Source: Alphaproteobacteria bacterium (GTDB lineage Bacteria; Pseudomonadota; Alphaproteobacteria; Paracaedibacterales; CAIULA01). From it: DNA of 32,540 bases. The notes beneath the pieces are model-generated. The model searched no databases. It was not told where the DNA came from and saw only the letters and a list, made by a program, of their open reading frames with translations. Location of the stretch: NCBI GenBank assembly GCA_947475175.1, contig CANJLN010000012.1, forward strand, positions 1 to 32,540, read 5' to 3'. Positions 1-6,820 of the stretch are shown piece after piece. Made by a program: the position numbers and the translations under genes. The stretch's first letter is position 1. Every line of letters starts with the position of its first letter.

Positions 1-147
1 TATTTGAAAAACAAATTTATGCTGGAGCATACAAGACATCGATCACCTTGGAATGCTATCGTCCATATCCTATCAACACTTATTGCCTACTCTCTTAAAT
101 CTCATAAACCCAAAATAAAATTTAACTTTCTAATCCCGAACTAGGGT
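1..147 (+). mobile_element. Right end of an IS982-like insertion sequence with the transposase C-terminus
   Basis: An open frame enters from the left edge and runs 47 codons to a TAG at 142-144. The peptide contains MLEHTRHRSPWNAIVHIL and later LIAYSLKSHKPKI, which resembles the conserved C-terminus of IS982-family transposases (EHTRHRS...N...AY...KP). The frame is followed by CTAGGGT (141-147). Its complement ACCCTAG fits the ACCC-type termini known for that family, so I place the element's end at 147. The transposase converges on, and overlaps, the 3' end of the gene at 130-1017. The family call is from memory of its C-terminal motif and is moderately secure. The rest of the element lies outside the window. 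Confidence 0.6.
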
Positions 148-1017
148 TTTTAAGGACAATTTTTTACTACGTTTGATAAGCTCAAACACAACCTTTAAGC
201 TTGTGGGTGATTTTTTAAAAAGAAGATTCAGGCATTCTTTGGCGAAAGTTGATGGGTGTTCTTGAAGTCTTTCAAATATGGCTTCTATGGAATCATCTTT
301 GAAGCATGTGTTGATGATGTCTATATTGTCATCCTCGGACTTGTTCCGAGGATCTGGGGACTGCAAAGATCCTCGGAACAAGTCCGAGGATGACAGTGTG
401 GAGTTCGAGGATGACAGAGCACGGTCGGACTGACAAACCTCCAATTCTTTCAATAAATCCTCTTCCCGCTCTTTATGTATAAAATGTGTTGCCAGGCCAT
501 AACTCAAGGCCTGATGATAATCCAGAGTTTCTCCTGTCAAAGAAAAATAGAGATTAAGAGAAATTGGGAGTTTTTTATAAAAATGACCAGCCCCCACATC
601 GGTAAAAAAGCCAATGGTGGTCTCTGGCATTCCCAATTGCGCTTGTTCATTAACGATCCGGTATTTTGCGTGCATGGCAAGGCCCATGCCACCCCCAAGG
701 GTCAGTCCATTGATCAAAGTAATAATTGGTTTTGGATAGGTGCTGATTAAATAATTCAGTTGATATTCTGCTCTGAAAAACTCTTCCGTGTATGACTTAT
801 TACCCTCTGTTTGGGCATAATAAGCAGCCTTAACATCACCGCCAGCGCAAAACACCTTGTCCATAGAGGAACGAATGAGGATTGTTTTTATGTCTGGGTT
901 TTTGAGAGCTTGTTCTAGTGCATCAGTTATGGATCTAGTCAATTCCAAGTTTAAAGCATTATAAACCTCCGGGCGATTGAGAGTAATGGTGAGGAGAGAG
1001 TTGTTTATTATTTGCAT
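130..1017 (-). CDS. 3-hydroxyisobutyryl-CoA hydrolase-like enoyl-CoA hydratase/isomerase family protein, C-terminally truncated
   Basis: A crotonase-fold enzyme. The HIBCH subgroup releases 3-hydroxyisobutyrate from its CoA ester in valine breakdown. Visible are the N-terminal strand with NRPE and NALN, the oxyanion-hole region FCAGGDVKAA (about 57-66), GGGMGLAMH (108-116), and MPETTIGFFTDVGAGH with E132 and D140 at the spacing of the HIBCH catalytic pair. The C-terminal region KSPTSLKVVFELIKR is also typical. Two things are odd. Residues about 199-231 are a palindromic repeat read as protein (LSSSDLFRGS and DPRNKSEDD). The protein also stops at residue 295, just after that helix, where homologues continue for roughly 60-80 residues. 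The last codons (TLVRD and TAG) lie in the terminus of the flanking IS. It may be inactive, and 'pseudogene' is a fair alternative label. Confidence 0.8.
   Translation of the reverse strand: MQIINNSLLTITLNRPEVYNALNLELTRSITDALEQALKNPDIKTILIRSSMDKVFCAGGDVKAAYYAQTEGNKSYTEEFFRAEYQLNYLISTYPKPIITLINGLTLGGGMGLAMHAKYRIVNEQAQLGMPETTIGFFTDVGAGHFYKKLPISLNLYFSLTGETLDYHQALSYGLATHFIHKEREEDLLKELEVCQSDRALSSSNSTLSSSDLFRGSLQSPDPRNKSEDDNIDIINTCFKDDSIEAIFERLQEHPSTFAKECLNLLFKKSPTSLKVVFELIKRSKKLSLKTLVRD
327..417. repeat. Palindromic repeat pair inserted inside a coding gene
   Basis: Two copies of a 28-bp palindromic unit (core CCTCGGA-n-TCCGAGG) lie head to head at 327-354 and 368-395 with a 13-bp spacer. The whole begins TGTCAT and ends ATGACA. 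A partial third copy (TCGAGGATGACA) follows at about 404-415. The insertion keeps the host gene's frame and contributes roughly 30 residues. This parallels the Rickettsia palindromic elements found in frame within proteins. Confidence 0.9.
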
Positions 1018-1060
1018 TACACACTTTTAGTGAGATGAACGAATGGTATGCAACATAGTA

Positions 1061-1093
1061 CAAAGGCCGTCAGAAAAGATCCAGCGGCCTTTG
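1061..1093 (-). terminator. Hairpin downstream of the secreted-protein gene
   Basis: CAAAGGCCG (1061-1069) and CGGCCTTTG (1085-1093) form a perfect 9-bp stem with a 15-nt loop. It begins about 32 bp beyond the stop codon of the minus-strand gene at 1125. There is only a weak T-rich stretch after it on that strand, so termination is plausible rather than certain. Confidence 0.45.
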
Positions 1094-1124
1094 ACTTCTT
1101 GTCGATAAGTATATTTTAACCCAA

Positions 1125-2663
1125 CTATTCGGCGAATTTACTCGGATCAATCTCGGAGACTGTTCCTGTCAGTTCGCTTACTATAGATAAAAGGTCTTCA
1201 AGAGGGGCATTTGCTTTGCCTGTAGAAGTTCCAAAGTAATACTGATGGCCATGTGTAAATCCAAAGTGAGAAACCGCACTCAGCATATCTCCAACATAAA
1301 TAGGTATTTCAGCGGTTCCTGTTAAGTATGGTAGCATGGCAAAAGCTAGGGGGTTTTCTGCTGCTGTTAAAGTTAGACTACTTGCATTTTGTTTGATTAT
1401 TGATAGCAAGGCTATAGCAACGGTTTTAGCTTGTTTTTCTAACAAACCATCAATTTCATCTCTTAGTCTGATTCCAAATTTGTCTGCTGCGATAACGCCA
1501 GCATCTATGGTATCATCAGCTTTTTCTAGAAATTCACGTAGCTGCTTCACATTGTCTCGTTCATTCATTAGAAGACGACCACCTGCAAAAGCAGCTAATT
1601 CTATGTCATCAGAGAACGTAAACCCAAGTTCCATTTTAACGTCTAACAAAACGTCGTCTCTTCTTGGGCTGGAATTAACAGAACTTCCTCTGCTTTCTGC
1701 TCTCTCGTGCACCCTGTCATGAGTGGCAGCAAAGGTTACAGCTGGTTTTCCACCCGTCGGAAGGTCATCCTCCTCCACTCTTGTTCCTGTCTTCGCTTTA
1801 GCTACTGCTCTATGGCTCTCAGGTGAAACATGAAGCCTGCCAATAAAAGGTGCTCTAACCGCAGTTAACCCTAATTGAACAAGAGGTTGATCTGTGTAGG
1901 TTGTTTTACCGCCAGAGCCGTAATTGAGTAAACCAAGAACTACGAGTGGCGCCCAGAAATTGTCGAGTTCTTGGCCGTTTGCCATGAACGTAACATCTCT
2001 ACGGGTTGGGTTCACTCTATCTCCGATTACTTTTACTTTAAAAGGTGTTTTTAAAGTTTTAGTTGCTGCGTAAAATGCTCTAACTACGCTGCAATTCTCT
2101 GCAAAGGTGTCTGCAGGTCTAATTGGCCTTGTTGTTCCGAATACGCGGGTGGTATGAACTTGGCTCGCAAATGGTGCTATTCCTGGAATACTCTCTGATT
2201 CTGTGATTGCTCTGATGTTATTTCCACTGGGCGGCGGTGCCTTATCCTTATCTTCTCCGAGAGCAGCAATAATGGCGTTACCATAAAGGGCGTCAATAAA
2301 TGCGAACGTCGAAGAAACATGCTCGCCAACGCTTCCAATTGCACTTAATTCCCTTTTATTGAAGGCCGTATTATCAATAAGCCACTGTGCATTCTGTAAT
2401 ATTTCTTCCACGGAGGTTTCAATAGTCCTGGACACGGTCACAGTTGTTCTCCAACAGCAACAACCCGTCTGCTCGGTTTCTGTGCCTACAATTCTGTATC
2501 TTGGTGGATTGATTCCTCTGGTAGTTCCAAGCAGAGCCTCTCTCTCTCCATTTAGCCCTGATTGCAAACTCTCATCACCATTCGTACTAGCCATACCAGC
2601 ACTTATACTAACTAAACTCGTTGTTAACAACGTTAACAAAATCTTTTTACTTAAATTTTTCAT
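1125..2663 (-). CDS. Secreted or periplasmic protein of unknown function, 512 aa
   Basis: I do not recognise this protein. It begins with a clear Sec signal peptide: MKNLSKK, a hydrophobic stretch to about residue 22, then a likely cleavage near AGMA/S. The mature part has a Cys cluster GCCCWR (about 67-72), a low-complexity PPPSGNN segment (about 143-149), and a charged, probably disordered stretch around residues 300-335 (RVEEDDLP and HERAESRGSSVNSSPRRDD). The C-terminal 180 residues are mostly helical in appearance. There is no membrane anchor after the signal, no lipobox, and no aromatic C-terminal residue typical of outer-membrane barrels. The start is supported by GAGGAAACG directly before the ATG. 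It is a single-gene unit flanked by repeats. A host-interaction role would be a guess. Confidence 0.75.
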   Translation of the reverse strand: MKNLSKKILLTLLTTSLVSISAGMASTNGDESLQSGLNGEREALLGTTRGINPPRYRIVGTETEQTGCCCWRTTVTVSRTIETSVEEILQNAQWLIDNTAFNKRELSAIGSVGEHVSSTFAFIDALYGNAIIAALGEDKDKAPPPSGNNIRAITESESIPGIAPFASQVHTTRVFGTTRPIRPADTFAENCSVVRAFYAATKTLKTPFKVKVIGDRVNPTRRDVTFMANGQELDNFWAPLVVLGLLNYGSGGKTTYTDQPLVQLGLTAVRAPFIGRLHVSPESHRAVAKAKTGTRVEEDDLPTGGKPAVTFAATHDRVHERAESRGSSVNSSPRRDDVLLDVKMELGFTFSDDIELAAFAGGRLLMNERDNVKQLREFLEKADDTIDAGVIAADKFGIRLRDEIDGLLEKQAKTVAIALLSIIKQNASSLTLTAAENPLAFAMLPYLTGTAEIPIYVGDMLSAVSHFGFTHGHQYYFGTSTGKANAPLEDLLSIVSELTGTVSEIDPSKFAE

Positions 2664-2858
2664 CGTTTCCTCGGTATCAAATATTTTAAAATCTATTTTT
2701 TATGATGATTTCAGGTAATATACATCCGGTTAATATATATGTATCACTATCCTGAATTCAACAATAAATATTTGTTTTTAACTTATTTTTTATTATTAAT
2801 TTTTAATAAAATTTTAAATAATTTTTCATCACCAAAAAGGCCAACCAGAAAGCGTACA

Positions 2859-2886
2859 GATCCTCGGAACAAGTCCGAGGATGACA
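2859..2886 (+). repeat. Palindromic repeat unit
   Basis: A single 28-bp unit starting GATCCTCGG and ending CCGAGGATGACA, identical to the copies at 368-395 and 3114-3141. It is intergenic. Confidence 0.9.
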
Positions 2887-3081
2887 GTGTGGGGTACCAC
2901 GAATGGCAGCGCGGGCCCCCAGGATGATGAGACGCGGACAACGAGACGAGGACAACGAAATGTGTCACGACTCAGAGAATGACAACGAGGAAACAAAATT
3001 TCCAGTTGAAAATGAGTGCAGAGTTCTTAAGATTGGAAGAGAGGAGCCACACGCTTCTTTTTAAACTTGTTTTTACTCTTG

Positions 3082-3163
3082 TGTCATTCTCGCATTTATT
3101 GCGAGAATCTTTAGATCCTCGGAACAAGTCCGAGGATGACAGCGGGGGAGTCCGAGGATGACA
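3082..3163 (+). repeat. Composite palindromic repeat plus half copy
   Basis: The unit begins TGTCATTCTCGC, folds on TTGCGAGAATC, then continues with the 28-bp CCTCGGA/TCCGAGG palindrome (3114-3141) and ends ATGACA. A half copy GTCCGAGGATGACA follows at 3150-3163. The same two-hairpin architecture recurs at 6021-6078. Confidence 0.85.
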
Positions 3164-3213
3164 GTATGGAGTCCAAGACAGTGAGGGGTAAATGACAAAA
3201 ACAAGTAAAATTT

Positions 3214-3915
3214 ATGTCTGAAGATAACAAGAACGTAACCTCTGCTCATCTTTTGGTCGTTGATGATGACAGTCGTTTACGCACGTTGCTGGTTCAGTTT
3301 TTAACGGAACAAGGATTTCGGGTGCAGGCGGCCTCAAACGCTGCAGAAGCTAGATCTCAACTGGCATGCCATCATTTTGATGCCATCATTTTGGATGTGA
3401 TGATGCCAGGCGAAAGCGGTACTGATCTTACAAAAAGCTTAAGAGAAACAATGACGATACCTATTTTATTGTTAACAGCGTGTGATCAGCTTGATGATAA
3501 GGTCACCGGATTTGATCAGGGTGCTGATGATTATTTAACCAAACCTTTTGAACCTGTGGAATTATTGGCCCGTATTCGCTCTCTTATTCGTCGTTCAACT
3601 CTTTCTCATGATAAAATCTTGTCCGAGGTCAGTCTTGGGTTGTATAGATTCAACATGCAAAGCGGGCAGCTTTTATTCGAAAACGAGGCTATTTATCTGA
3701 CATCAACAGAAATGATTCTTCTTAGAACGCTATCACAAATACCTCATCAACCTTTTTCACGAGAAGAATTGGCCCAAAGAATTGGTCATCGAGTCAGCGA
3801 GCGAACTGTTGATGTACAAATTACGCGCCTTCGTAAAAAAGTTGGTGATGACCCTAAAAATCCACGCACCATTCAGACAATCAGACATATTGGATATGCC
3901 CTATGTCCCCATTAA
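3214..3915 (+). CDS. OmpR-family response regulator
   Basis: A two-component response regulator of 233 aa. The N-terminal receiver (about 12-125) has the acidic triad VVDDD (D17-D19), the phosphoacceptor D61 in ILDVMMPG, T88 in LLLTAC, and K110 in DDYLTKPFEP. The C-terminal winged-helix DNA-binding domain (about 135-232) has the family hallmarks LTSTEMILLRTL, SRE, RTVDVQITRLRKKVGDDP and IRHIGYAL. It overlaps the following kinase gene by 13 bp, so the two are translated together and form a cognate pair. The best guess is an envelope or osmotic-stress regulator like OmpR, based on the partner's EnvZ-like layout; targets cannot be read from the sequence. The start has little Shine-Dalgarno support. 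Confidence 0.93.
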   Translation: MSEDNKNVTSAHLLVVDDDSRLRTLLVQFLTEQGFRVQAASNAAEARSQLACHHFDAIILDVMMPGESGTDLTKSLRETMTIPILLLTACDQLDDKVTGFDQGADDYLTKPFEPVELLARIRSLIRRSTLSHDKILSEVSLGLYRFNMQSGQLLFENEAIYLTSTEMILLRTLSQIPHQPFSREELAQRIGHRVSERTVDVQITRLRKKVGDDPKNPRTIQTIRHIGYALCPH

Positions 3916-5246
3916 AGATACCCGCATTAAAAGTCGGCTTATTTCATCCCTGGAGGACGCTAAAGAAGCTACTCCCGCAGAGTTTATTTGGACGGTCGCT
4001 GATTATTTTGGTAACCCCCCTTATTCTTGTGCAAGTTGTTATGGGGTATATCTTTTTTGATCGCCATACGGAAACAATCTTAAGACTGTTATCGGATACA
4101 ATTGCCGGTGATATTGCCTTGGTTCTAGATTGTGTTGAAAAAGGAGATGATTTTCAAAGAATCAAAGACCTAGCACAACGTAACCTTAGCTTAGATTTAT
4201 CGTTGGATTCTGAAAATACCTTGGAAAAGGTTGGCGTGCATCGTCATTCGTGGCTCTATTCTTTTTTAGATGCTGCCCTTAATGAAAAAATAAAAGCCTC
4301 TTATTTTGTGAGGATGGATAGCGATTCTATTTACATTTCTATTAACAGCAGCAAGGGCGTGCTGAAAATAAAACTATCCAGAAAGCGCTTGTTCAGTCGC
4401 ACAACACCCCTTGTAATTATTTGGACGGCTGTTTCGTCTATTCTCTTATTTGGTGTGGCTTCTTTATTTATGCGCAACCAAATTCGCCCCATTAGAAGAT
4501 TATCTGAAGCCGCTGAGCGATTTGGACGCGGAGATGAAAGTCTCCCCTTTAAACCTGAGGGAGCAACAGAAGTGCGCAAAGCTGGATTTGCATTCTTGTT
4601 GATGCGGGATCGTCTAAAACGGCAACTATCTGATCGATTGGAAATGTTGGCAGGGGTGTCGCATGACCTTAGAACGCCCCTTACACGGATGAAGTTGCAA
4701 TTGACATTGATGAAGGAAGAAGAAGAATTAAAAGCTCTGAAACAAGATGTTCTTGTTATGCAAGAAATGATCGAGGGGTTTTTAACCTATGCCCGAGGAG
4801 CGGGTGACGAAGAAGCAAAAGAAATTTTAATTCAGGACGTTCTCAAACCAATTATTGATCAAATAAAAACCGCAGATTTCCAAATTACTTTAGAGTGTTT
4901 TGAAAATACAAAAATTCTTTTAAAGGTAGGAATTTTTAACCGTTGCTTAACTAATTTACTGTTAAACTCCAAACGGTATGGAAAGAGTGCTGTCGTTAAA
5001 GTACAAACACAGCCTCGCCATTTGCAGATAATTATTGATGATGATGGTCCAGGTATACCATCAATTGAGCGGGAAAATGTTTTCCGTCCATTTTACAGAC
5101 TGGACCAGGCGCGGAATTTAGATAGCGGTGGCGTGGGCTTAGGGCTCAGCATTGCAAGAGATGCAACAAGAAGCCATGGGGGGCAGATTTATCTGCGGCA
5201 ATCACCGATGGGGGGGTTGCGGGTTGTCATACGGCTTCCTCTCTAA
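3903..5246 (+). CDS. EnvZ-like membrane sensor histidine kinase
   Basis: A 447-aa inner-membrane kinase for the preceding OmpR-type regulator. TM1 is at about 33-52 (LIILVTPLILVQVVMGYIFF), followed by a periplasmic domain to about 165, TM2 at about 168-190, and a HAMP linker beginning RNQIRPIRRLSEAAERFGRG. The HisKA box is GVSHDLRTPLTRMK with phospho-His H254. The HATPase domain has an N-box NLLLNSKRYG, G1 box DDDGPGIP and G2 box GVGLGLSI. Length and order match EnvZ. It starts inside the end of the regulator gene, which argues for translational coupling. About 90 bp separates its stop from the phasin gene, so those two need not share a transcript. Confidence 0.92.
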   Translation: MSPLKIPALKVGLFHPWRTLKKLLPQSLFGRSLIILVTPLILVQVVMGYIFFDRHTETILRLLSDTIAGDIALVLDCVEKGDDFQRIKDLAQRNLSLDLSLDSENTLEKVGVHRHSWLYSFLDAALNEKIKASYFVRMDSDSIYISINSSKGVLKIKLSRKRLFSRTTPLVIIWTAVSSILLFGVASLFMRNQIRPIRRLSEAAERFGRGDESLPFKPEGATEVRKAGFAFLLMRDRLKRQLSDRLEMLAGVSHDLRTPLTRMKLQLTLMKEEEELKALKQDVLVMQEMIEGFLTYARGAGDEEAKEILIQDVLKPIIDQIKTADFQITLECFENTKILLKVGIFNRCLTNLLLNSKRYGKSAVVKVQTQPRHLQIIIDDDGPGIPSIERENVFRPFYRLDQARNLDSGGVGLGLSIARDATRSHGGQIYLRQSPMGGLRVVIRLPL

Positions 5247-5332
5247 GTGTTATTGAGAGTCTGTGATTGACGGCGATAAAGATTATAAGGTGTCCAATTA
5301 TATTTTGAGTAAAATTTACCGGAGAGCAGCTA

Positions 5333-5854
5333 ATGAAAAAGTCAGAACAACCGAGAGAAAAAGTATCTTCAGAGGAATCTAAAGGAAAAGCATCATCAGA
5401 GAAAGCGCAGGAAAAGAAGAATAGTTCAAGCCGTTTTTCCAATCCAGCAGCGGAAATGTTTAAAGCTTTTGCAGCAGATATGAAAAAACCAAGCGTTGAT
5501 CGGGAAGCGCTTATCAATAATCATCGCAAAAATTTGGATGCAATTAATGATGCAAACAAAATGGCCGTGCAAGTTATTAAAACAATATCCGACTTGCAAA
5601 GTCAGTATGTTCGTCAAACTTTTGATGATATGAATGCGATGGTGCGTGAATTGTCTGCTTCTAAGTCTTCTAATAATCAATGGGAATCTCATGCAGAAAA
5701 AATCAAAGAGGCGATGACGAAAGCAATTGATCATTCAACAAGCATTTCTAATGTGATGGTAAAATCCAATCATGATCTTTATGGAAAAATGCAAAATCAC
5801 TTTAATGACCATTTGGACGAGATGAAAGAAAAAGCGCATAAGTATAAGAATTAG
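5333..5854 (+). CDS. Phasin family protein
   Basis: A 173-aa, mostly helical, charged protein. The N-terminus (about 1-35) is Lys/Glu/Ser-rich and probably disordered. It is followed by phasin-type helices: NPAAEMFKAF, VDREALINNHRKNLDAINDANKMA (about 62-85), then FDDMNAMVRELSAS and HSTSISNVMVKSNHDLYGKM. Phasins coat polyhydroxyalkanoate granules. The 'NHRKNLDAI...A' pattern is what I recognise from the alphaproteobacterial family. No PHA synthase is visible in the window, so granule association is inferred from family alone. A GGAG lies about 9 bases before the ATG. Confidence 0.8.
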   Translation: MKKSEQPREKVSSEESKGKASSEKAQEKKNSSSRFSNPAAEMFKAFAADMKKPSVDREALINNHRKNLDAINDANKMAVQVIKTISDLQSQYVRQTFDDMNAMVRELSASKSSNNQWESHAEKIKEAMTKAIDHSTSISNVMVKSNHDLYGKMQNHFNDHLDEMKEKAHKYKN

Positions 5855-5935
5855 AACGAGACCATTTGAGACCATGAGGGCGTTCACTGAAACTATATCA
5901 TCTGGGTTTCACACTGTCATCCTCAACACCACCAT

Positions 5936-6078
5936 CGTCATCCTCGGACTTGTTCCGAGGATCTTTTCAGACTATTTTCATTCACAAAATCACTTTCATA
6001 AAACCAATCCTTTCTATCACTGTCATTCTCGCAAGTATTGAAATCTCTTAGATCCTCGGAACAAGTCCGAGGATGACA
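5936..6078. repeat. Paired palindromic repeats with an internal spacer
   Basis: A unit in one orientation at 5936-5963 (CGTCATCCTCGGA...) faces a composite unit at 6021-6078 (TGTCATTCTCGC..., then the CCTCGGA/TCCGAGG palindrome ending ATGACA). Together they form an inverted pair with about 57 bp between. Confidence 0.85.
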
Positions 6079-6104
6079 GTGCAGGGCAACCTCATTAAAA
6101 AACT

Positions 6105-6248
6105 TGTCATCCCAGAAAGTAGGCAAGTCCAAGCTTTAGCTTGGTTAACGAGCCACTTGTCAGGGTTATTTTATAGCTTTTCTGGATCCCGGATACCAAG
6201 TCTCATAACGCGCCTGAAGGCGCGATTCGACTAGGTTCCGGGATGACA
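6105..6248. repeat. MITE-like element with TGTCATCCC/GGGATGACA ends
   Basis: A 144-bp segment begins TGTCATCCC and ends GGGATGACA, so its termini are perfect 9-bp inverted repeats. Inside are two perfect hairpins: CCAAGC-TTTA-GCTTGG (about 6130-6145) and CGCGCC-TGAA-GGCGCG (about 6209-6224). It has a related but distinct body from the 28-bp units. No protein is encoded. Confidence 0.7.
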
Positions 6249-6523
6249 GTGTGGGTATGTGGATATAGCAGAATAGATGTAAAATGATAACAATCTCCGT
6301 AATCAGCGACGGATGGACGTGCTCATTTTACATCGGCTTTGCTACGCCTCAACGACATACCAGGAAAAAATTGCCGGGTTTTCACGTCTTTTGGGGCAAT
6401 GAGGTATTTTTTGCCTATTGGATCATTTGTTATCCTGGCAATACTGTTCCCCTCTGACACTCAATTGATACTCAATACTGTCATTCCCAGATCACTATCG
6501 CGTCATCCTCGCACCACCCACAC

Positions 6524-6607
6524 TGTCATCCTCGGACTTGTTCCGAGGATCTTTCGAAGTGAATTATAAAGCGCCCTGAGATCCTCGGAACAAGTCCGAG
6601 GATGACA
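6524..6607. repeat. Head-to-head palindromic repeat pair
   Basis: Copies at 6524-6551 and 6580-6607 are in opposite orientation with a 28-bp spacer. The whole begins TGTCATCC and ends GGATGACA, the same layout as the pair inside the gene at 130-1017. Confidence 0.9.
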
Positions 6608-6750
6608 ACAATTTAGTCCGAGGATGACAACAATTTAGTCCGAGGATGACAACAATTTAGCCCGAGGATGACAACAATTTAGCCCGAGGATGACCGTAAT
6701 TTCAAACCAGAGGATGACTACCCAACCCAGAGGATGACTACCCAACCCCA
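6594..6750 (+). repeat. 22-bp tandem repeat array upstream of flagellin
   Basis: Five head-to-tail units of 22 bp run from 6594 to 6703. Consensus start is GTCCGAGGATGACAACAAT, with positions 1-2 varying GT/GC. Two shorter degenerate units built on CCAGAGGATGACTACCC follow to about 6750. The unit is the right half of the neighbouring palindrome plus AACAATTTA, so the array probably grew by slippage from that copy. There are no spacers, so it is not a CRISPR. Confidence 0.9.
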
Positions 6751-6766
6751 TGGCACGCGACTTGCA
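6751..6766 (+). promoter_or_regulatory. Sigma-54 promoter of the flagellin gene
   Basis: TGGCAC-GCGAC-TTGCA is a perfect match to the RpoN -24/-12 consensus (TGGCAC, 5 bp, TTGCA). The predicted transcription start is near 6777, about 44 bp before the flagellin ATG. Sigma-54 control of late flagellar genes is established in Caulobacter and other bacteria. It implies RpoN and an enhancer-binding activator elsewhere in the genome. Confidence 0.88.
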
Positions 6767-6820
6767 CTTTATAAAACCGCAAGTATGCAAATAACTTAAT
6801 TCACAAGAAGTGAGGATATT

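Larger units (their letters stand above)
2664..3213. other. 550-bp repeat-bearing gap without a convincing gene
   Basis: The left part (2690-2830) is very AT-rich and presumably carries the promoter for the minus-strand gene at 1125-2663. The rest holds palindromic repeat copies at 2859-2886 and 3082-3163 and short degenerate GACAACGAGG-like runs near 2935-2995. Short open frames here mostly read through the repeats and are not believable genes. Confidence 0.7.
5855..6750. other. Repeat island between the phasin and flagellin genes
   Basis: About 900 bp with no credible gene. It is packed with palindromic units: 5936-5963, 6021-6078, a larger element 6105-6248, a head-to-head pair 6524-6607, and a 22-bp tandem array 6594-6703 with degenerate copies to about 6750. 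Open frames in it mostly translate the repeats. The flagellin promoter begins right after it. Confidence 0.8.

Noticed and set aside
2739-3161. Several 60-codon frames on both strands in the repeat-bearing gap
   Set aside because: Most translate the palindromic repeat (DPRNKSEDD or SSSDLFRGS) with no ribosome site and no conserved sequence; they arise because the repeat has few stop codons.
5938-6569. Small frames at 5938-6132 (-) and 6339-6569 (+)
   Set aside because: Both run through or into palindromic repeats, lack ribosome sites and show no protein-like composition.
6594-6703. Tandem repeats considered as a CRISPR array
   Set aside because: Units are directly adjacent with no unique spacers and clearly derive from the neighbouring palindrome; there are no cas genes.
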